A stretch of 64,000 nucleotides of DNA from Castor canadensis (taxonomy: Eukaryota; Chordata; Mammalia; Rodentia; Castoridae). Each line of letters opens with the position of its first letter. Position 1 is the first letter of the stretch. The stretch covers positions 24,434,501 through 24,498,500 of the forward strand of contig NC_133389.1 of the NCBI RefSeq assembly GCF_047511655.1. The letters are read 5' to 3'. Shown here one piece after another: positions 26,891 to 39,664 of this stretch. A model generated the notes under the pieces. That model made no database searches. It saw only the letters and a program-made list of their open reading frames with translations, and was not told the DNA's origin. A program made the translations under genes and the position numbers.

Positions 26891-27159
26891 AGACTTTCTA
26901 CCCAGGAAAGCATGCCCTCTCTGAACTTCCCCTCTCCTGCCCACCGCAAAGAGAGCAAGTCAATGCCCTGGGCAGAAAGGAGGGTCCTTTTCTCTGCAGC
27001 CTGTAAGCATCTGTGGGTCTTGCGCAGAGAATTTTAAAACGACACCTATTCATGACCGGGAGGAGATGCACCCCCACACCCCCCCAGCCTCCGCTGGAGT
27101 ATTGCAGAGGACAAAGCTCTGGGAGAGAGGAGCTAGAGAGGAGGGGACTGGCCTGGAGA

Positions 27160-27420
27160 GAGGAGGGAGCGCGGGCAGCTGATCGTGCTGACGCGGGTAC
27201 GCGCGCATGGCGCGCGCGTGCACACACACACACTCTCACTCACTCACTCATTCACTCACTCACTCCAGCTCTCTCTGTCTGGCCAAAGGAGGAAGAACAG
27301 TGGAGTCCGCGTGAGCGCGTAAACGCATTCCTGCTGGCGTGTGGCCGCGCCGGGCTTCGGGAAGCCTGGGCTAGCTCCGCGCTTGACTGCCTGAATCCCT
27401 CGCGAATGTGAAGAGGCTCA
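27160..27420. promoter_or_regulatory. CpG-dense cluster at the start of DCC intron 1
   Basis: A CpG-rich island about 1.2 kb inside intron 1, with gcgcgcatgg and cgcgcgcgtg blocks and further CpGs to 27420. Most of the window is CpG-depleted, so this marks a normally unmethylated promoter-associated segment. It may be a downstream part of the DCC CpG island, or a separate start site; no transcript evidence is visible. Confidence 0.55.
27197..27266. repeat. Alternating purine-pyrimidine tract followed by (CACT)n
   Basis: 27197-27209 and 27210-27233 alternate strictly between purine and pyrimidine, moving from CG to CA steps. This is the classic Z-DNA-prone pattern. A CACT tetranucleotide repeat follows to 27266. 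Confidence 0.9.
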
Positions 27421-28172
27421 TTCTCAGGTCGCATTCGCAACCCTTGGCCAGGCAGCACGTAACGGACAAGAAAGCCAGAGCTTACGACTCCAGGGAAGCT
27501 GGGGACTTGGCCACCCTGATTTAATTCTATCCCTGGTTAATTTCCAAGACGCAGGTTGGGAGACTTCCACCCAAAGCCTGGTCCCTGCCGGCGCCTTCTT
27601 CTCCTTTGGATTTGGGAAGGTCATTTCGGAAGGGAATTTGAATGCTCAGTGGGCATCTCTCTTCTTTCCCCACTAGACAGGCCCCCTGTACCCTAGTGCC
27701 CATCTACTTGTGATGAAGAAGTCCCGCAAAAGGAGTGAACCTTACAGTCAGTCACTTTGCTCTTTCTTTTTTGGCCGTCGAAGCCCCCAGGTCGGTATTC
27801 GGAGACTGCAGCAGGCTGGAGCATCCTTCAGATCTCTCTTTATCTGTTTTAGGCCAATCCAATCCCCAAACAGTTTTACCATTTTTAATTAGAAGCTGCG
27901 GTTGCCAAGTGCCAGGGTTAGGTGCCCGGTTCCCCGGAATATCAATCGTTTGGAGTTTGGAGGTGTCCTGAAGATATTTGGAGACTTAGCTTGCAAACTG
28001 CATTCACCGTTAAAAAAATAAATAAATAAAGCACGCCTCCCTTCTCCAGGCAACTCTGCGCCTCTTTAGATACCTCAGCCTCTTCTTCAAAGTACCCAAA
28101 CATATTATCTATCCTTTTCCCGATCTTCAATCAAGTCCAAAAATGCAAACCAGGAGGCGCTTCTATTCTCAA

Positions 28173-28230
28173 ACAGCCCCACCAGCAACAGCCCCACCAG
28201 CTACAGCCCCACCAGCTACAGCCCCGCACA
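28173..28230. repeat. 15-bp minisatellite, about 3.9 units
   Basis: Unit acagccccaccagct repeated at 28173, 28188 and 28203, with a partial diverged unit at 28218. It lies in intron 1, about 420 bp past the donor. Confidence 0.93.
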
Positions 28231-28568
28231 GACTTCTTCAAAGCCCCCTCGTTGGATGTTGTCCTCCACCTGCTCCTGTCAACCTACCCCTTTGTAGGTT
28301 CTCAGGCTTTAAGGATCCAGCCCAGTTCCTTACAACGACATCCCCATCACCTGCCCCAGTCCGCCCTCTCCCCAAAGCAGCACAAGTATTTGTAAAAGCA
28401 AAGATGTGAGAAGCACTAGATTTTTAAAAAGCGAAGGGATGCTCGTCTCCCCCGCCACCAACATCCTCCGCCCCCAGAGGGGGAAAAAGTCGTCTTTTAT
28501 CATCCATGAGAAAATAGGAGACAGAGCGAGTGCCGAATTTCTTATCCCCCCCACCCATCCTAATTCTA

Positions 28569-28818
<250 letters not shown>

Positions 28819-28846
28819 GCACACACTCACGCCGAGCCCCTTCGGC

Positions 28847-28892
28847 TTCCTCCTCTTCCTCCTCCTCCTCCTCGTCCTCTTCCTCCACCTCC
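28847..28892. repeat. (TCC)n in the DCC leader
   Basis: Imperfect TCC/TTCC repeat; GGA-rich in DCC sense, able to form G-rich or triplex structures. Confidence 0.9.
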
Positions 28893-29939
28893 CCTGTGTC
28901 TCTTCTGCCTCCGAAGCCTTTTTCCTTGTCCACTGATAGAATCAGCAACAAAAACAGGCAGCAAAAAGTTCCATTCGGCCCAAGAGATCCTGAGCCCTGG
29001 TAAAACCCTGGAAAACTAACTCAAAGAAACAGAGGGAGAGAGAGAAGGGAAGATAGCTCTCCGCGGGGCTTGGGAGACATCAATAAACAGAATATCCAAG
29101 AGGGTCCAAGAGGCGACGGAATGCAATCCCGTGGCTGGCTGTGCATTAAAAGGTGAAGGCTGGTTCCATGTCGTCGGTTGGTAAAGTTGGAGAGGAAAAA
29201 AAAAATCCGCGCGAGAGCTGGTGATGCTGTTCGTTTTGCTTCCAAGAGCCAGGGGACCGAGGGAGGGAGAGGCCGGGGGCTGCGAGGCGGAGCGCTCTCA
29301 CTTGTTACTGGGGTGTCCGCCAGCAGTGTGTGAGCTGGAAGTTGGAACCGTACTATCCATTGATCCGGAGAAGTGGAAGGCTGGAAAGGAAAATGTGGAG
29401 ACCGGAGGGAAACGAACTGGATCAGGCAAAGATTCCACGCGAAGGGGGTGGGGGCAGAGAAAGGATGGCTTAGGGAAAAAAGAGCGGACGGAGGAGGCTT
29501 CCAGCAGCTGCATTCGCCCGGTCTACATATCAATGCGCAGGGATGCCCTCTGTGGGCAAAGCGTGGGAAGTCACTTTTGTCAATGGAGCCAGCAAGCAAC
29601 GTGAGTATCTGGAAGCTTTGCAGCAATCATTTTTGGACACTCAACATTCAGGAAATTATATTTGACTGTACAACCTACCTATGCAAGTATTTAAGGTAGG
29701 GCAAATGGCCAGGGCGTTTTTTCCTTTCTTACCCTCAATATTATTTAAAAGGAAATTTTTTATTTGGAAAAAAAGTCACCTAATCCAAATCCCTTCTAGA
29801 ACAAGTGGGAAAAGGAGGTCCTGAACCACAATGAACAAGTGCCAGACCACTGTTCCCTGGCATAATAGCTAGCGTCTTCTTTTTTTGTAGAATGTTTGAT
29901 TTCATCTGTGTTCACATTTCTCTAAATGTGATTTATTGC

Positions 29940-30180
29940 TTTATTCAACATATTTTAAAGTACTTATCCTGTTCCAGGTGTCCTGAAGGCTCCCAGGAAA
30001 CAGAGATAGGAGATTTAGTAAAACTCAATCTCTGATCTCAAGGGATTTTGATCAGTTGAGAGAGAAAAGTATAAATGGATAATTATAAAATATCATGACA
30101 AATATTGGTCCGTGTAAGGAGCAGGTGCTCTGGAACTGCAAGAGAGACACTTTTCCAGTCCCTGGACATAAGTTAAGGAG
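29940..30180 (+). repeat. Ancient interspersed repeat, family not named
   Basis: cttatcctgttccaggtgtc, ggaaacagagataggagatt, aatctctgatctcaagggat and taaatggataattataaaat follow a common ancient mammalian repeat ('...aaggagctcacagtctagtgg...'). A similar text occurs at 42.76-43.08 kb around the TG repeat. Confidence 0.4.
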
Positions 30181-30260
30181 AGGAGGTGGAGGCGAAGAGG
30201 GGAGAGGAGAAAGAGAGGAGGAGAAACGGAGAGGGAAAGAGAAATGGAAGAAGAGAGAAG

Positions 30261-30292
<32 letters not shown>
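30177..30292. repeat. Purine-only tract ending in (GA)n
   Basis: Nearly pure A/G for more than 100 bp (ggaggtggaggcgaagaggg onward). A 24-bp perfect (GA)n lies at 30261-30284. A mirror-like polypurine tract of this kind can form H-DNA. Confidence 0.92.
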
Positions 30293-30299
30293 CTGACTT

Positions 30300-32375
30300 A
30301 AGAAGGCTGGAAAAAAAGCCTTTCAGAAAACTGCTTTAAGCTGAGTGTCTTTGCATATCTCACCTCCACCATGAGACCTCACCTCAAGGCCTTGGACAGG
30401 AGACTCCTGTATGCCTTTCATCTTTGTACCCCTCACAGATGCTAGGCGGAACTTGGATACATTTCTGCTGAGCAAGTGAACTTACAAACCAATGAATTCA
30501 CCCACGAAGGATGATGAACAGAAGGGCCACATGTTCAGCTGCAGCTTTTCCTCATTCCCACTACGTTAATAAAATCACCTGTTCTTTCTTTCTCTTCCCC
30601 ACCCTTTCCTGTCACTCTGTCAAGTTCATCAGGTTGTGAGAGGATAAAATTTGACTATCTATATGAAAAGAGGAAAATGAAAAAAAGCATGAACAATATG
30701 GAATAAAAATCACCACAAGGAAAATGCTCATGATACATAAACTAACAACAATGTTTGGATCCAAAGGTGTATGCCCAACCCTTCCTGACCTAAAAGTGTT
30801 AAAATAAGAAGTACCTATGATCACTAAGTTAAAACCTTCTGAAGAATATTAGACACTCTCTACTGACACTCAAATTCCTCAAAACGCTCAACCCTCCATA
30901 AGCTAAAGTTGAAGGTTCTGGAGGTGCAGGACTGAGGCCTGCAGCAAAAGGGTTTAATTGGCTTCATGGATCTTTCTGGATGATCACTGCTGATAAACTT
31001 CACGAACATCCAGAAATTTTATGAAAAATGACTGGTCTCTGAGCACCAGTCACCAGCACCACTCTCTTTTACTCAGTAGGGAATCTTTACCTTAGATTGA
31101 CAAAATGAGTTCAAGGCTGTCTCCTGTTGAAATCCTGTACAGAACCAGGGAATATGAGGGTAATGATGAGGGAAGAACTGCAATCTCTTCCTCAGAGTCA
31201 TTAAGTTCTGTGTTCTCCATATTGGTAAAATGGGTGTCCTCAAAGAGTGGGAGGGTAGTAACCAAAAGTGTTCCATCCAGCTCCACCTCACACAGCAGGT
31301 CTACTCATCAATTTACCCTTGCTGTGGCCTCTGTATCCTGGACCCCGAGTCATCCAGGACTTTGGTCCATGGACCAATGAGCTTCTGCAAGAAATCATTA
31401 ACTTTTCCTCCTCTTAGATGTTCATTTGGCTCTACAGCTCAGAGCAACTGACAGCTTCTTGCACTCTCTTCCCCAGTACTCCTGCCTTCAAATTTGACTG
31501 GATTTCAGAATCATATCTTAGAAACGGCTTTAATATTTTCTGACTCAAAGCTTAGTGGCTTATACTTGGGAGACAGGAGACACAGTACTTCTTTGTTGCT
31601 CTTCCCTACAATGTCAGGCCGCTTACCACCCAGTTTTCTCATTGGGAAGAAAGGAAACCAAAATTTAAGATGGAGAAAAGAAAGACATGGGAGCAACAGG
31701 AAATAGTGTTATACAAATAATGCTCTTCAGATAATCTTTAAGACATTTGCTACTAACAGCCCCCTTCGGGGTATTAATCTGGTGAATAAAACATACAGAA
31801 TTCAGATACACTTTTGAGTTCTAAAGATAAACTAATCAATACTTATATTTCTTCAGGCCATATATACTCTGTTATGTGTGTTTGTGTGTGGTAGGAGGGA
31901 GACATGAAAAATGTCAGAAAAAAACTTCCATTTTCTGAGACTAATCCAAGAAGGTAAGCCAAATTTAAAGTATGTAATTTGTTTTAGAGCTCCCATTCTG
32001 GAACTTTAATTTTTTGCTCTACTTTAATTCAGTAAATTAATTATCTTAATCTATTTCTCTTCTTCAATATCATGATCTGAATTTCGATACTTTTGAAAAG
32101 AGCTCTTAAGAGTTTATTTGCAAAACAATAACATCCAGTCAAATGGTACATATCAGGCTTTGAATTTGATTATATCACAGATCAAATCACGTGAAATAGG
32201 AAAATGTGATAATCCACTATTTATTTGAGAAAGCTAGTTATTGTTAGATATTTGGCCTATGTATTGTCAATATCAAATGTGAAAACATAAATGTCACAAA
32301 GTCACATTCGCCATGAGGGTTGCCATGACCTATCTACATTTTCAATCACAAAGCTGAGAAGTGGACCCTAAGTCA
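30300..32375. other. DCC 5' flank, nothing assigned
   Basis: Mixed composition with no recognised repeat. Overlapping 60-90 codon frames on both strands at 31.07-31.45 kb look like chance in a locally less AT-rich patch. Confidence 0.45.
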
Positions 32376-32379
32376 CTTA

Positions 32380-32470
32380 TTTATTTATTTTTGATGATAC
32401 TGGGGTTTTGAATTCAGGGTCTCATACTTGCTAGGCAGGTGTTCTATCACTTGAGCTACTCTCCCAGCCC
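32380..32470 (-). mobile_element. ID-like tRNA-derived SINE
   Basis: In antisense: tail (tttatttatttttgatgata), then actggggttttgaattcaggg (B-box region) and gcttgctaggcaggtgttctatcacttgagc. It is a single ID unit without a B1 half. Confidence 0.8.
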
Positions 32471-33784
32471 TTTCTTTTGATTTTATTGTTCTGATAGGGT
32501 GGAGTGCTGTGGTAACAAATGCTTTAAAATGTACGGGTGACATTGGAATCGGGAAATAGGAGAGACTGGAGGAATTTGAAGGAGAGTGACTGGAAATGAC
32601 ATGATTGCCCTGAACAGATTATTGGTAGAAAGACCGACACTTAAAAGGTGTTGCCGCTAAGCACTCAGAAAAAAAATAAGAATAAAAGGTCTTGCTTTTA
32701 TATTCAGAAAATTTAGCATTGTTGTGCCTGACACTTACATGGGAAGCAGAATTCAAAAGTGATGAACTTGGATCTTCACAGAAGAGATTTTCAAACAGTG
32801 TTGAAGATATGGCCTGATTTCTCCTTGCTATTTACAGTAAACTGTGAAAGGAAAGGAATATATTGAAGGAAGAACTATTAGGCAAAAAAAAAAAAAAAGA
32901 CTTAGGCCTTGATCATTGGGGAAACTCTTAGCTTATTCAGATTATAAAAGACAATGAAATTAGGAAACTCCTGGTCAGAAAATCATGCTCTTGACAGAAA
33001 ACCAAGTGTGTGACTGGACAATCTCTTCTGCTCAGGCCTCAGAAAGGTCAAAAGGTCAGAATATTCAGTCACATTGATGACTCTTCAAAGAGATTAGGTA
33101 TGTGATACATGGATTATCTCAACTGTCTGAACTGAGGTCAGGATTGGGATAATCCAGGAAAGTCTATGAGGGAGCCTCTTGCTTAAGAGATTGAATCCTT
33201 GAGATAAACAATGGGAAACCCATGAAGTTCTTGAGAATGTTGTACCAACAGAAACACTGCCAGATTTTACTGAAAGGGACAGAGAGAGAAGACACAATAA
33301 AAGGAGGCTGTGTACTCCTAAAATTCTATAGGCAGCAAAGATGAACTAACCATCATGAAAAATAAGAAACGAAGAATCCCAAATACAGAGATGTAAATCC
33401 AAGGGTGAAACTTTGAGCCAAGAGAGAACAGAAGCACAGACCACAGAGAATTACACCTAAGATTGAAAACATAGTTTGCCTAGTTGGTTTTCAGAATTGC
33501 TTGTTATACCTTTTGAACATGATTATCTATAGCTTTGTCCTGTGGCTGCTATACCACTGCAGTTTGAAATGTCATTTGTATTCTAGTTTCACAGATCCTT
33601 AAATAAAGATTTTCTCACCACTGTGGATTATAAGCAGAGTCTAGCAATGCCAGATTTAGATGATGAGATTTGGGACTTTCAGCTGATTATATTGGACCCT
33701 GGATCGAGACTGTTATTAAAACTTCGCAGATGTTGGGAAGGGCTGAATACAGTTTTCATGTGAGATCGGTGTGTGTCATTAGAG

Positions 33785-34245
33785 GGAAGATTGTGGTAGG
33801 TAGAAAACTGTCTCCCTCTAAGGATGTCTGCATCTTAGTCCTGGAACCTGGGGAAACATTTCCTGATGGTGACAAAAGAGCCTTACATGATAAAATGAAG
33901 GACTTTGAAACGTGGATATTACCTGGGCTATCTGGGCGGACCCTCTGTAATCACAATAGTTCTAGTAGATGGAAGACAAGACAGAGAGTCAAAGTTAAAG
34001 AAAAGGATGTAATGGTGAAAAAAGAAGTCAGACTGATGCCATTATTGGAAGGCATCTACAAGCCATGGGATGCCTCTGGACACTGGAAGAGGCAAAAATA
34101 GAGCTTCCAGAAGGCATATCACCCTGTGCACTCCTTGTTTTTGAAGTGTAAGACCTCGTTTCTAACTTCTGACCTCGAGAAATACAGCTTGATGAATTTG
34201 TGTTTGTTTTAAGCCACTAACGTTTTGGCAATCTTTTATAGAAAT
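33785..34245 (+). mobile_element. MLT1-like MaLR LTR
   Basis: The text follows the MLT1 consensus as I remember it. Landmarks are the gatgtctgcatcttagtcct segment, ttacatgataaaatgaagga, ggcggaccctctgtaatcaca, and the 3' part gtgttgttttaagccacta in diverged form (gtttgttttaagccactaac). The 143-codon open frame at 33670-34101 lies largely within it and is not a gene. Solo LTR, ancient. Confidence 0.7.
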
Positions 34246-34490
34246 AATTTTAAAAATACAGACTATGAGAATGAAGTTGAAAGCATAGAATGAGGGCAAA
34301 AAGAAGGAAAGAAACTGAGTTCTTACTGACATTGTTGTAGTCATTAGAATAAACCGTCTTACTTAATACCAGCCAAGCCTTTGGATTTTTCAGCTGCAAA
34401 GGCCAATTAATTCCTTTATCATTAAATCTAGGCAAAAATGGATATCCACCTTTAACAACATAAATAAACTAAAAACAAAGGTGATCTTCC

Positions 34491-34684
34491 TTTTTGTGTG
34501 TGTGGTACTGGGGTTTGAACTCAGGGCCTTCACCTTGAGCCACTCTACCAGTCTGTTTTTTGTGAAGGGTTTTTTTCAAGATAGGATCTCCTGAAATATT
34601 TGTCTAGGCTGGCTTAGAACTATGATGCTCCTGATCTCTGCCTCCTGAGTGGCTAGGATTACAAGAGTGAGCCACTGACGCCCG
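34491..34684 (-). mobile_element. B1-dID composite SINE
   Basis: Same arrangement as the element at 8926. Going left to right in antisense are the tail, the ID half (tactggggtttgaactcagg), a linker, and the B1 half (ctcctgatctctgcctcctg, then gattacaagagtgagccac). Confidence 0.87.
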
Positions 34685-34689
34685 GTCAA

Positions 34690-36465
34690 AATTGATCTTT
34701 TTTAAGTGCATTCATCCCACTATGAAATTTATATCCTTTTATCCAATTTCAGGCTTATAATTGATTTTTCGATGGCATAAGTCACCAGAACTCTAACTGT
34801 TGGTGTGAGATGATATAACAGAAAACGTTATTATCCTTGCTCAACAATTTTTCTCGATGTCCATTATGTATATAAAATAACTTGGTGGTTAAAGGAAGCC
34901 TGTGAAAGTTCTTGTTCTCCAATCTAGATATTATTTGATCTAGAATTCAAAACCAGACACACACACACATACATGTAATTTAGGAAGAGGGAAATGAGGA
35001 GGTCAAAAATTATCTCTGGGATTTAACGTGACCGCTGCGAGCTAAAGGACTATTAACCCAGCAGTGAGTTTGAGGGATTGTGGGTATTCAGAGTTCTGCA
35101 GCTGGCAGTGAATCAGTCTGGCAAAAGCAGGCAGTTTGAGTTGGAGCACAGGAGGAAGGCAATCCTCGACAACGAGAGGGCTCCAGAGTGTGCATGCTCC
35201 AAAAGTACCCAGACTTTGTGTCCTCAAATGTTTCCTCAAGTACAAAAATCACAATCATTTTTGTTATTCTTCAAAGAATAGAAGAGGCAATTAACCCTAA
35301 AAATGGGCAAGTTTCCACGCTTAAACAAAAAACAGAAAGGCTATAGTTATTTCTAACTAGAGGCAAGTAAGCTTGAAATCAGTCCCAGGAAGGACATGAA
35401 ATTAATTATTAAAGATATAATTTATAAACATTTAGGAATCAGCCAATGGGACCAAGCGTGGGTTCACTTAGAATAAATTATTACTGATTAAAACAGCTAT
35501 GATGTCTAGGTTTTAGCAAAGCACTTATAATATATCCATGTTATAATTGTGAATACATAAGTAAAAATTTAACCAAAACTATCTAATGTTAGTATTAATT
35601 CTAATAACTATGACTAGAGTTTGTATTAATGAGTCAATGCCAATTAATGGCCAGTTAGATTATTCTCTTGTGACAATATAATGCTCTATTTCCCCTCCAC
35701 ACCATAGCACATGTCTTCTAGTTGATAAGGACAGAGATATTGTCATGCTTAACAAATTAGTTGGTGACATGAAATTAAAAGAAAACACTAATTCATTTAT
35801 TGATACACACAAAATTCAAAGAGCCCAGCAGGATAGAGCAATGAAATAAATCTAAAAAGTAAAATGAATAATCATACTTATATAAAGGACTACATTTTGT
35901 GAATTCCCCTAGCCTCCACCCCCTGAATTTCACTTCCACAAATGAAGAATTTAAAAGGAGGAATTTGCCTTCAGCTTAGTGTAAGGAAACATAACATACT
36001 AACAGATTTTAAGTTTGGTGGTAGAAAACCGTATGATATATGCACTAAAAGTACAGGACCATGTCATGCCACATTTGACATGAAAGTGTGCCCAAGCCAG
36101 GGCGTAAATGCTCCTTTGCTATGTGCCTAACATTATGCCCTACTGCTCTGTTAAGAGAGAGCCTTAGTTTCAAAATTATATATCTTTCTCTTTTTTAAAT
36201 TACCTCTTCTTCCTTTATCACCCTTATAATGTGGGTGCCTCCCAATAAGTTTCGAATTAAAATGAATAGAAGTCCTAATAAATATGTCTGTATATACTTA
36301 GTATATAATTATTTAATTAAAAGCATTATAATGCATTAAAACTAATATGTGATATATATTTAATGTAATATGTAATTATTTAGTGTGTTAAGATACAATA
36401 TTAATTTTTCTCTATTATAATATAAAATATAATATTTAATGATTTGGTAACACATCCCTGGTTAA
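34690..36465. other. 5' flank, nothing assigned
   Basis: AT-rich unique-looking sequence with a short CA run near 34961. Confidence 0.5.
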
Positions 36466-36764
36466 AGGTTAGGTGCAGTGAGTGGCTAAAGCTTGTAAAA
36501 AGTTCACAAGACCCCATCTCAAGCAGTGACTGGGCACAGTGGTGAGTGGCTCTCATCCTGAGCTACTAAGGAAGCATAAATTGGTGGATCATGGTCCAGA
36601 CCAGTCTGGGCATAAAACGAGGCTCTATCTCAAAATAACTAGACTCAAAAAAAGGAGGCTCTATCTCAAATAACTAAAAAGGGATGGTGGTGTGGCTCAA
36701 GTGATGGAGTGCTTACCTACAAGGCTCAAGGCCCTGAGTTCAACTTGCAGTACAGAAAAAAAAA
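36466..36764 (+). mobile_element. B1-dID composite SINE with internal duplication
   Basis: Plus-strand B1-like text (ctgggcacagtggtgagtgg at about 36529) is preceded by a shortened second B1 start (aggtgcagtgagtggct, 36471). It is followed by the ID half (gtgtggctcaagtgatgga... gccctgagttcaa) and a poly(A). The segment ggctctatctcaaaataact occurs twice (about 36621 and 36656, the second with one base fewer), a local tandem duplication within the B1 tail. Confidence 0.82.
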
Positions 36765-36929
36765 GTTAAATTCCCATGCAGTGAGGAAGTAGTCCTGAAT
36801 AGAGAAAGTTAGCTAATGACTTTTCAGGGTCATGTTTATGGCAATAAAAAGGGTGAGAACAGAAGCCTAATTGCCATTCTGAGAACAGACTGGATTTCAT
36901 GTGCAATGGAAGAAGAGCATACTATCACC

Positions 36930-37110
36930 ACTTATATGCTTGTTATGTATCAAATTTTATGCCAGGCACTTTAAATATGGCATTTTGTTTAATCCTTATA
37001 ACAACCTTGTAAAGTATTTCCCCTCCCATTCACAGATAGAAAGCCTGAAACTACAAGAATTAAAATTGCCAACAACATCACACAGTTAATAAACAGAAGA
37101 GCTTAAATGT
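36930..37110 (-). mobile_element. MIR SINE
   Basis: A well-kept antisense MIR: tatgccaggcactttaaata, ttaatccttataacaacctt, cacagatagaaagcctgaaa, and catcacacagttaataa. Confidence 0.8.
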
Positions 37111-38689
37111 GAACAGGCCCTATCTGCGCCACAGACACAGGTGTTGGTGACAGTGCCTGCTGGTCATTCTGCTTCCAATTACATAGATGGAAGTAAAGAA
37201 GCACTGTCTCTCTCCTGTGGCTACCAATGCCACCTTTGTATATGGGCTATGTCTTTAATTAAATCATGAATTGTTCTAAGAACTCCAGCTAGATAACTCA
37301 AAAAGTTCTTGGAGGTATTAGTTCAAAATGCTCTACCCCAAACTTCTTAAAATAGGTAGGATACCTGAATGGATGTTCACCATGTCCTTCTAACCAACTG
37401 TCCCCAGTCTCCAGCTGGCTGCCCACAGGTAGAGTAGAGCTGGCTTCATCTCAGTAATCATCTACAAGTTACCTTCAGGGACCAGGGTAGTTTTTTTCTA
37501 TAATAACCCATAGCATGGAGGGAAAAGCTTTATTGATTTCCAAAATGGAAAAGGAGCTTTCCTTCTATCTCAGAAAAATAACAAAAGCAAGTTTTTTTGC
37601 ACATAGAAAAGTGTCTTTTTTGCAGTTGAATACTCTTGAAAATTGGTACTTTGTCACATCTCTATTCACCAGTACTGAGGGAATACTCATCTGAGTCTGG
37701 GAGAACTGCTTCTGACAGAGCCTATTTGTTGCTACAATGGTGAACTACAGAGGCTTAATTGAATAATTTCTTGTTTCTAGTTCCACCTTGTGAAGCAATG
37801 CAGAAAGCTCAACTGCTGGTCTTAATCTATGAGGAACTTGGGGTGCTTTTTCTTATATAACATGGGCTCCCTCATGCCCACAGCACTGAGAGAGCACTCA
37901 AGAAAAGGGAAAAGGACATAAGATCATTTTTGCACAATGGTAAAGAGGCAAAGAAGACTTGAAAAACCTGGACAGAAAGGCTGAGTTCTACATTAAATAG
38001 ACAAAAGAATAGGAGAGAAATTCTAGTCTAAGCTGTCCTAGAAAGATCTGACACCTTTATGAAATCACCATCATCAAACCAATAAAACTACTAAGAGGTA
38101 ATGTAGTGCTCCAGAGGGTGAAACAGGAACATTGGCTTGGTTATTTTTTTGACTAATATGAAAGTATAGGCACTTTAACTTCTGCACACAATACCACCTT
38201 TGATCATTAATATGTTGACTATATCTCTAAATCTGATTAATTAGTATCTTTATGTAGTTTCATGCTTATTTCACAAAATATGAAAATGTGATTTGTAAAA
38301 AGAAATTGTTTAAGGTAAATTAAAAGTTAAAAGGCCAATGCAATTATACAGTTTGGATTCATTTTTCATGTATGAAAGACCACTTTCTTATCTGACGAAA
38401 CCATGTAAATATTTCTCTTGGGATATTTGGACATTTTTCCTGAAAAACAAAAAAGAGTTCTTGATGAAAATATTTTCTTAGGTAATTAAAGTAAAATTAA
38501 CAAGAAAGAATGGATTATCTCAAAACAGTACATCTATGTAATGGACTAAGATTAGGCCTTAAAAATGACACTATAGAAAAACATTTAGCATCATGAATAT
38601 GACATCCTAAATGAAAGACTGAGAAAGTCCTAATAGCATGCATTGTATGATCCTATTTTTCTGACATACAGACACACACACATTTTTCT

Positions 38690-38800
38690 AACATGGAGCA
38701 TGGACTTAGGACCAACTAAATCTAAGTTTAAATCAAATTTATGTACCACCTGACCTTAGTCAAGTTAAAAATCTTTGAGCTTCAGTTTCTTCATCTATAG
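38690..38800 (+). mobile_element. MIR SINE fragment
   Basis: Sense MIR: gaccttagtcaagttaaaaa then gagcttcagtttcttcatct. Confidence 0.65.
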
Positions 38801-38809
38801 AACACAGAC

Positions 38810-39290
38810 ACAAACATGCTCCAAAGTCAATGTGCTTCCAGCTTTTACTCTATCCAATTTCTTCTTAACACAGCCAGACTGCTTCTCTTATGTCAAATCA
38901 AGTCATTCTCCTCCAAACCCTTCATTGGCTTTACATCTTATTTATCCCACTGAAATTCAGGTATCTTATTCAAAACTCTCATTACTTACCACACCCTATA
39001 ATGAGGGCAAAGACCCACAGGATCAGCCCCTTTTTCTTTGTCACTCTATGACTTTGCCTCTTAGTTGTCCCTTCACTCAGCCTACTGTTCCAGTCACTGG
39101 TCTTTGGTATTCCTGGGATACACAGGGCACCCATTCACCTCAGGGCCTTTGTATGCATTTCCTTTCTCTGGGACATCCCTAGCCATATATATAAATGACT
39201 TTCTCCCTAATTTCCTTAGAGTTTTGCTCAAATATTACTCTCTCAGGGAAGCCTTCCCTGGCTTCCTTTCTTAGAGAAGGTGTAAGAGAA
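38810..39290 (+). mobile_element. L2 LINE 3' region
   Basis: Sense L2: cacctcagggcctttgtatg, cctttctctgggacatccct, gttttgctcaaatattactc, cagggaagccttccctggct. The 135-codon frame at 38775-39182 is a chance frame in this repeat. Confidence 0.78.
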
Positions 39291-39334
39291 GGACACTTTA
39301 TTTATAATTTTAAATAGGCAGTCAGGAAAATCTT

Positions 39335-39660
39335 TTTTGTTCTTGAGTCTTTTTCTCCATCCCACCAATTTTGTTGGCCCTAGCTTACTCATTCTTTAGA
39401 CCTCAACTCCAACATTACTGCCTCAGAAGAACCACTGCTGAATAGATTTGATTGTTCTGTTAACCACTCATATTTCTATGTGTGTCTCCCTCACTGAACT
39501 TTCCACAGTAGCAATTTTACATGTAATGTTGATTAACATCTGTATTTCTAACTTGATGAGTATAATGGAACTGCAGGATTTTGCTCATTGTTATATTCTA
39601 AGCAGTGCTAATAATGACTAACACATAATAGATGCTCACTATGTACCTTTTGAAGGAATG
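39335..39660 (+). mobile_element. L2 LINE 3' region, second copy
   Basis: tttagacctcaactccaaca, ctgcctcagaagaaccactg and the terminal cacataatagatgctcac are L2 tail text. It lies 45 bp after the previous L2 and may be a separate insertion or a duplication. Confidence 0.65.
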
Positions 39661-39664
39661 ATTA

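Noticed and set aside
26898-27411. Overlapping 113- and 132-codon frames on both strands
   Set aside because: They cover the CpG/CA/CACT repeats; Arg-Ala and His-Thr runs are simple-repeat translations.
29021-29626. 201-codon minus-strand open frame upstream of DCC
   Set aside because: It lies in the GC-rich DCC leader/promoter region where stops are rare. It is proline/serine/leucine-rich without a domain, and plus-strand frames of over 100 codons overlap it equally well.
33670-34101. 143-codon plus-strand open frame
   Set aside because: It lies mostly within an MLT1-like LTR; the nucleotide text follows the LTR consensus, so the open frame is chance.
38775-39182. 135-codon plus-strand frame
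   Set aside because: Falls on MIR and L2 repeat text.
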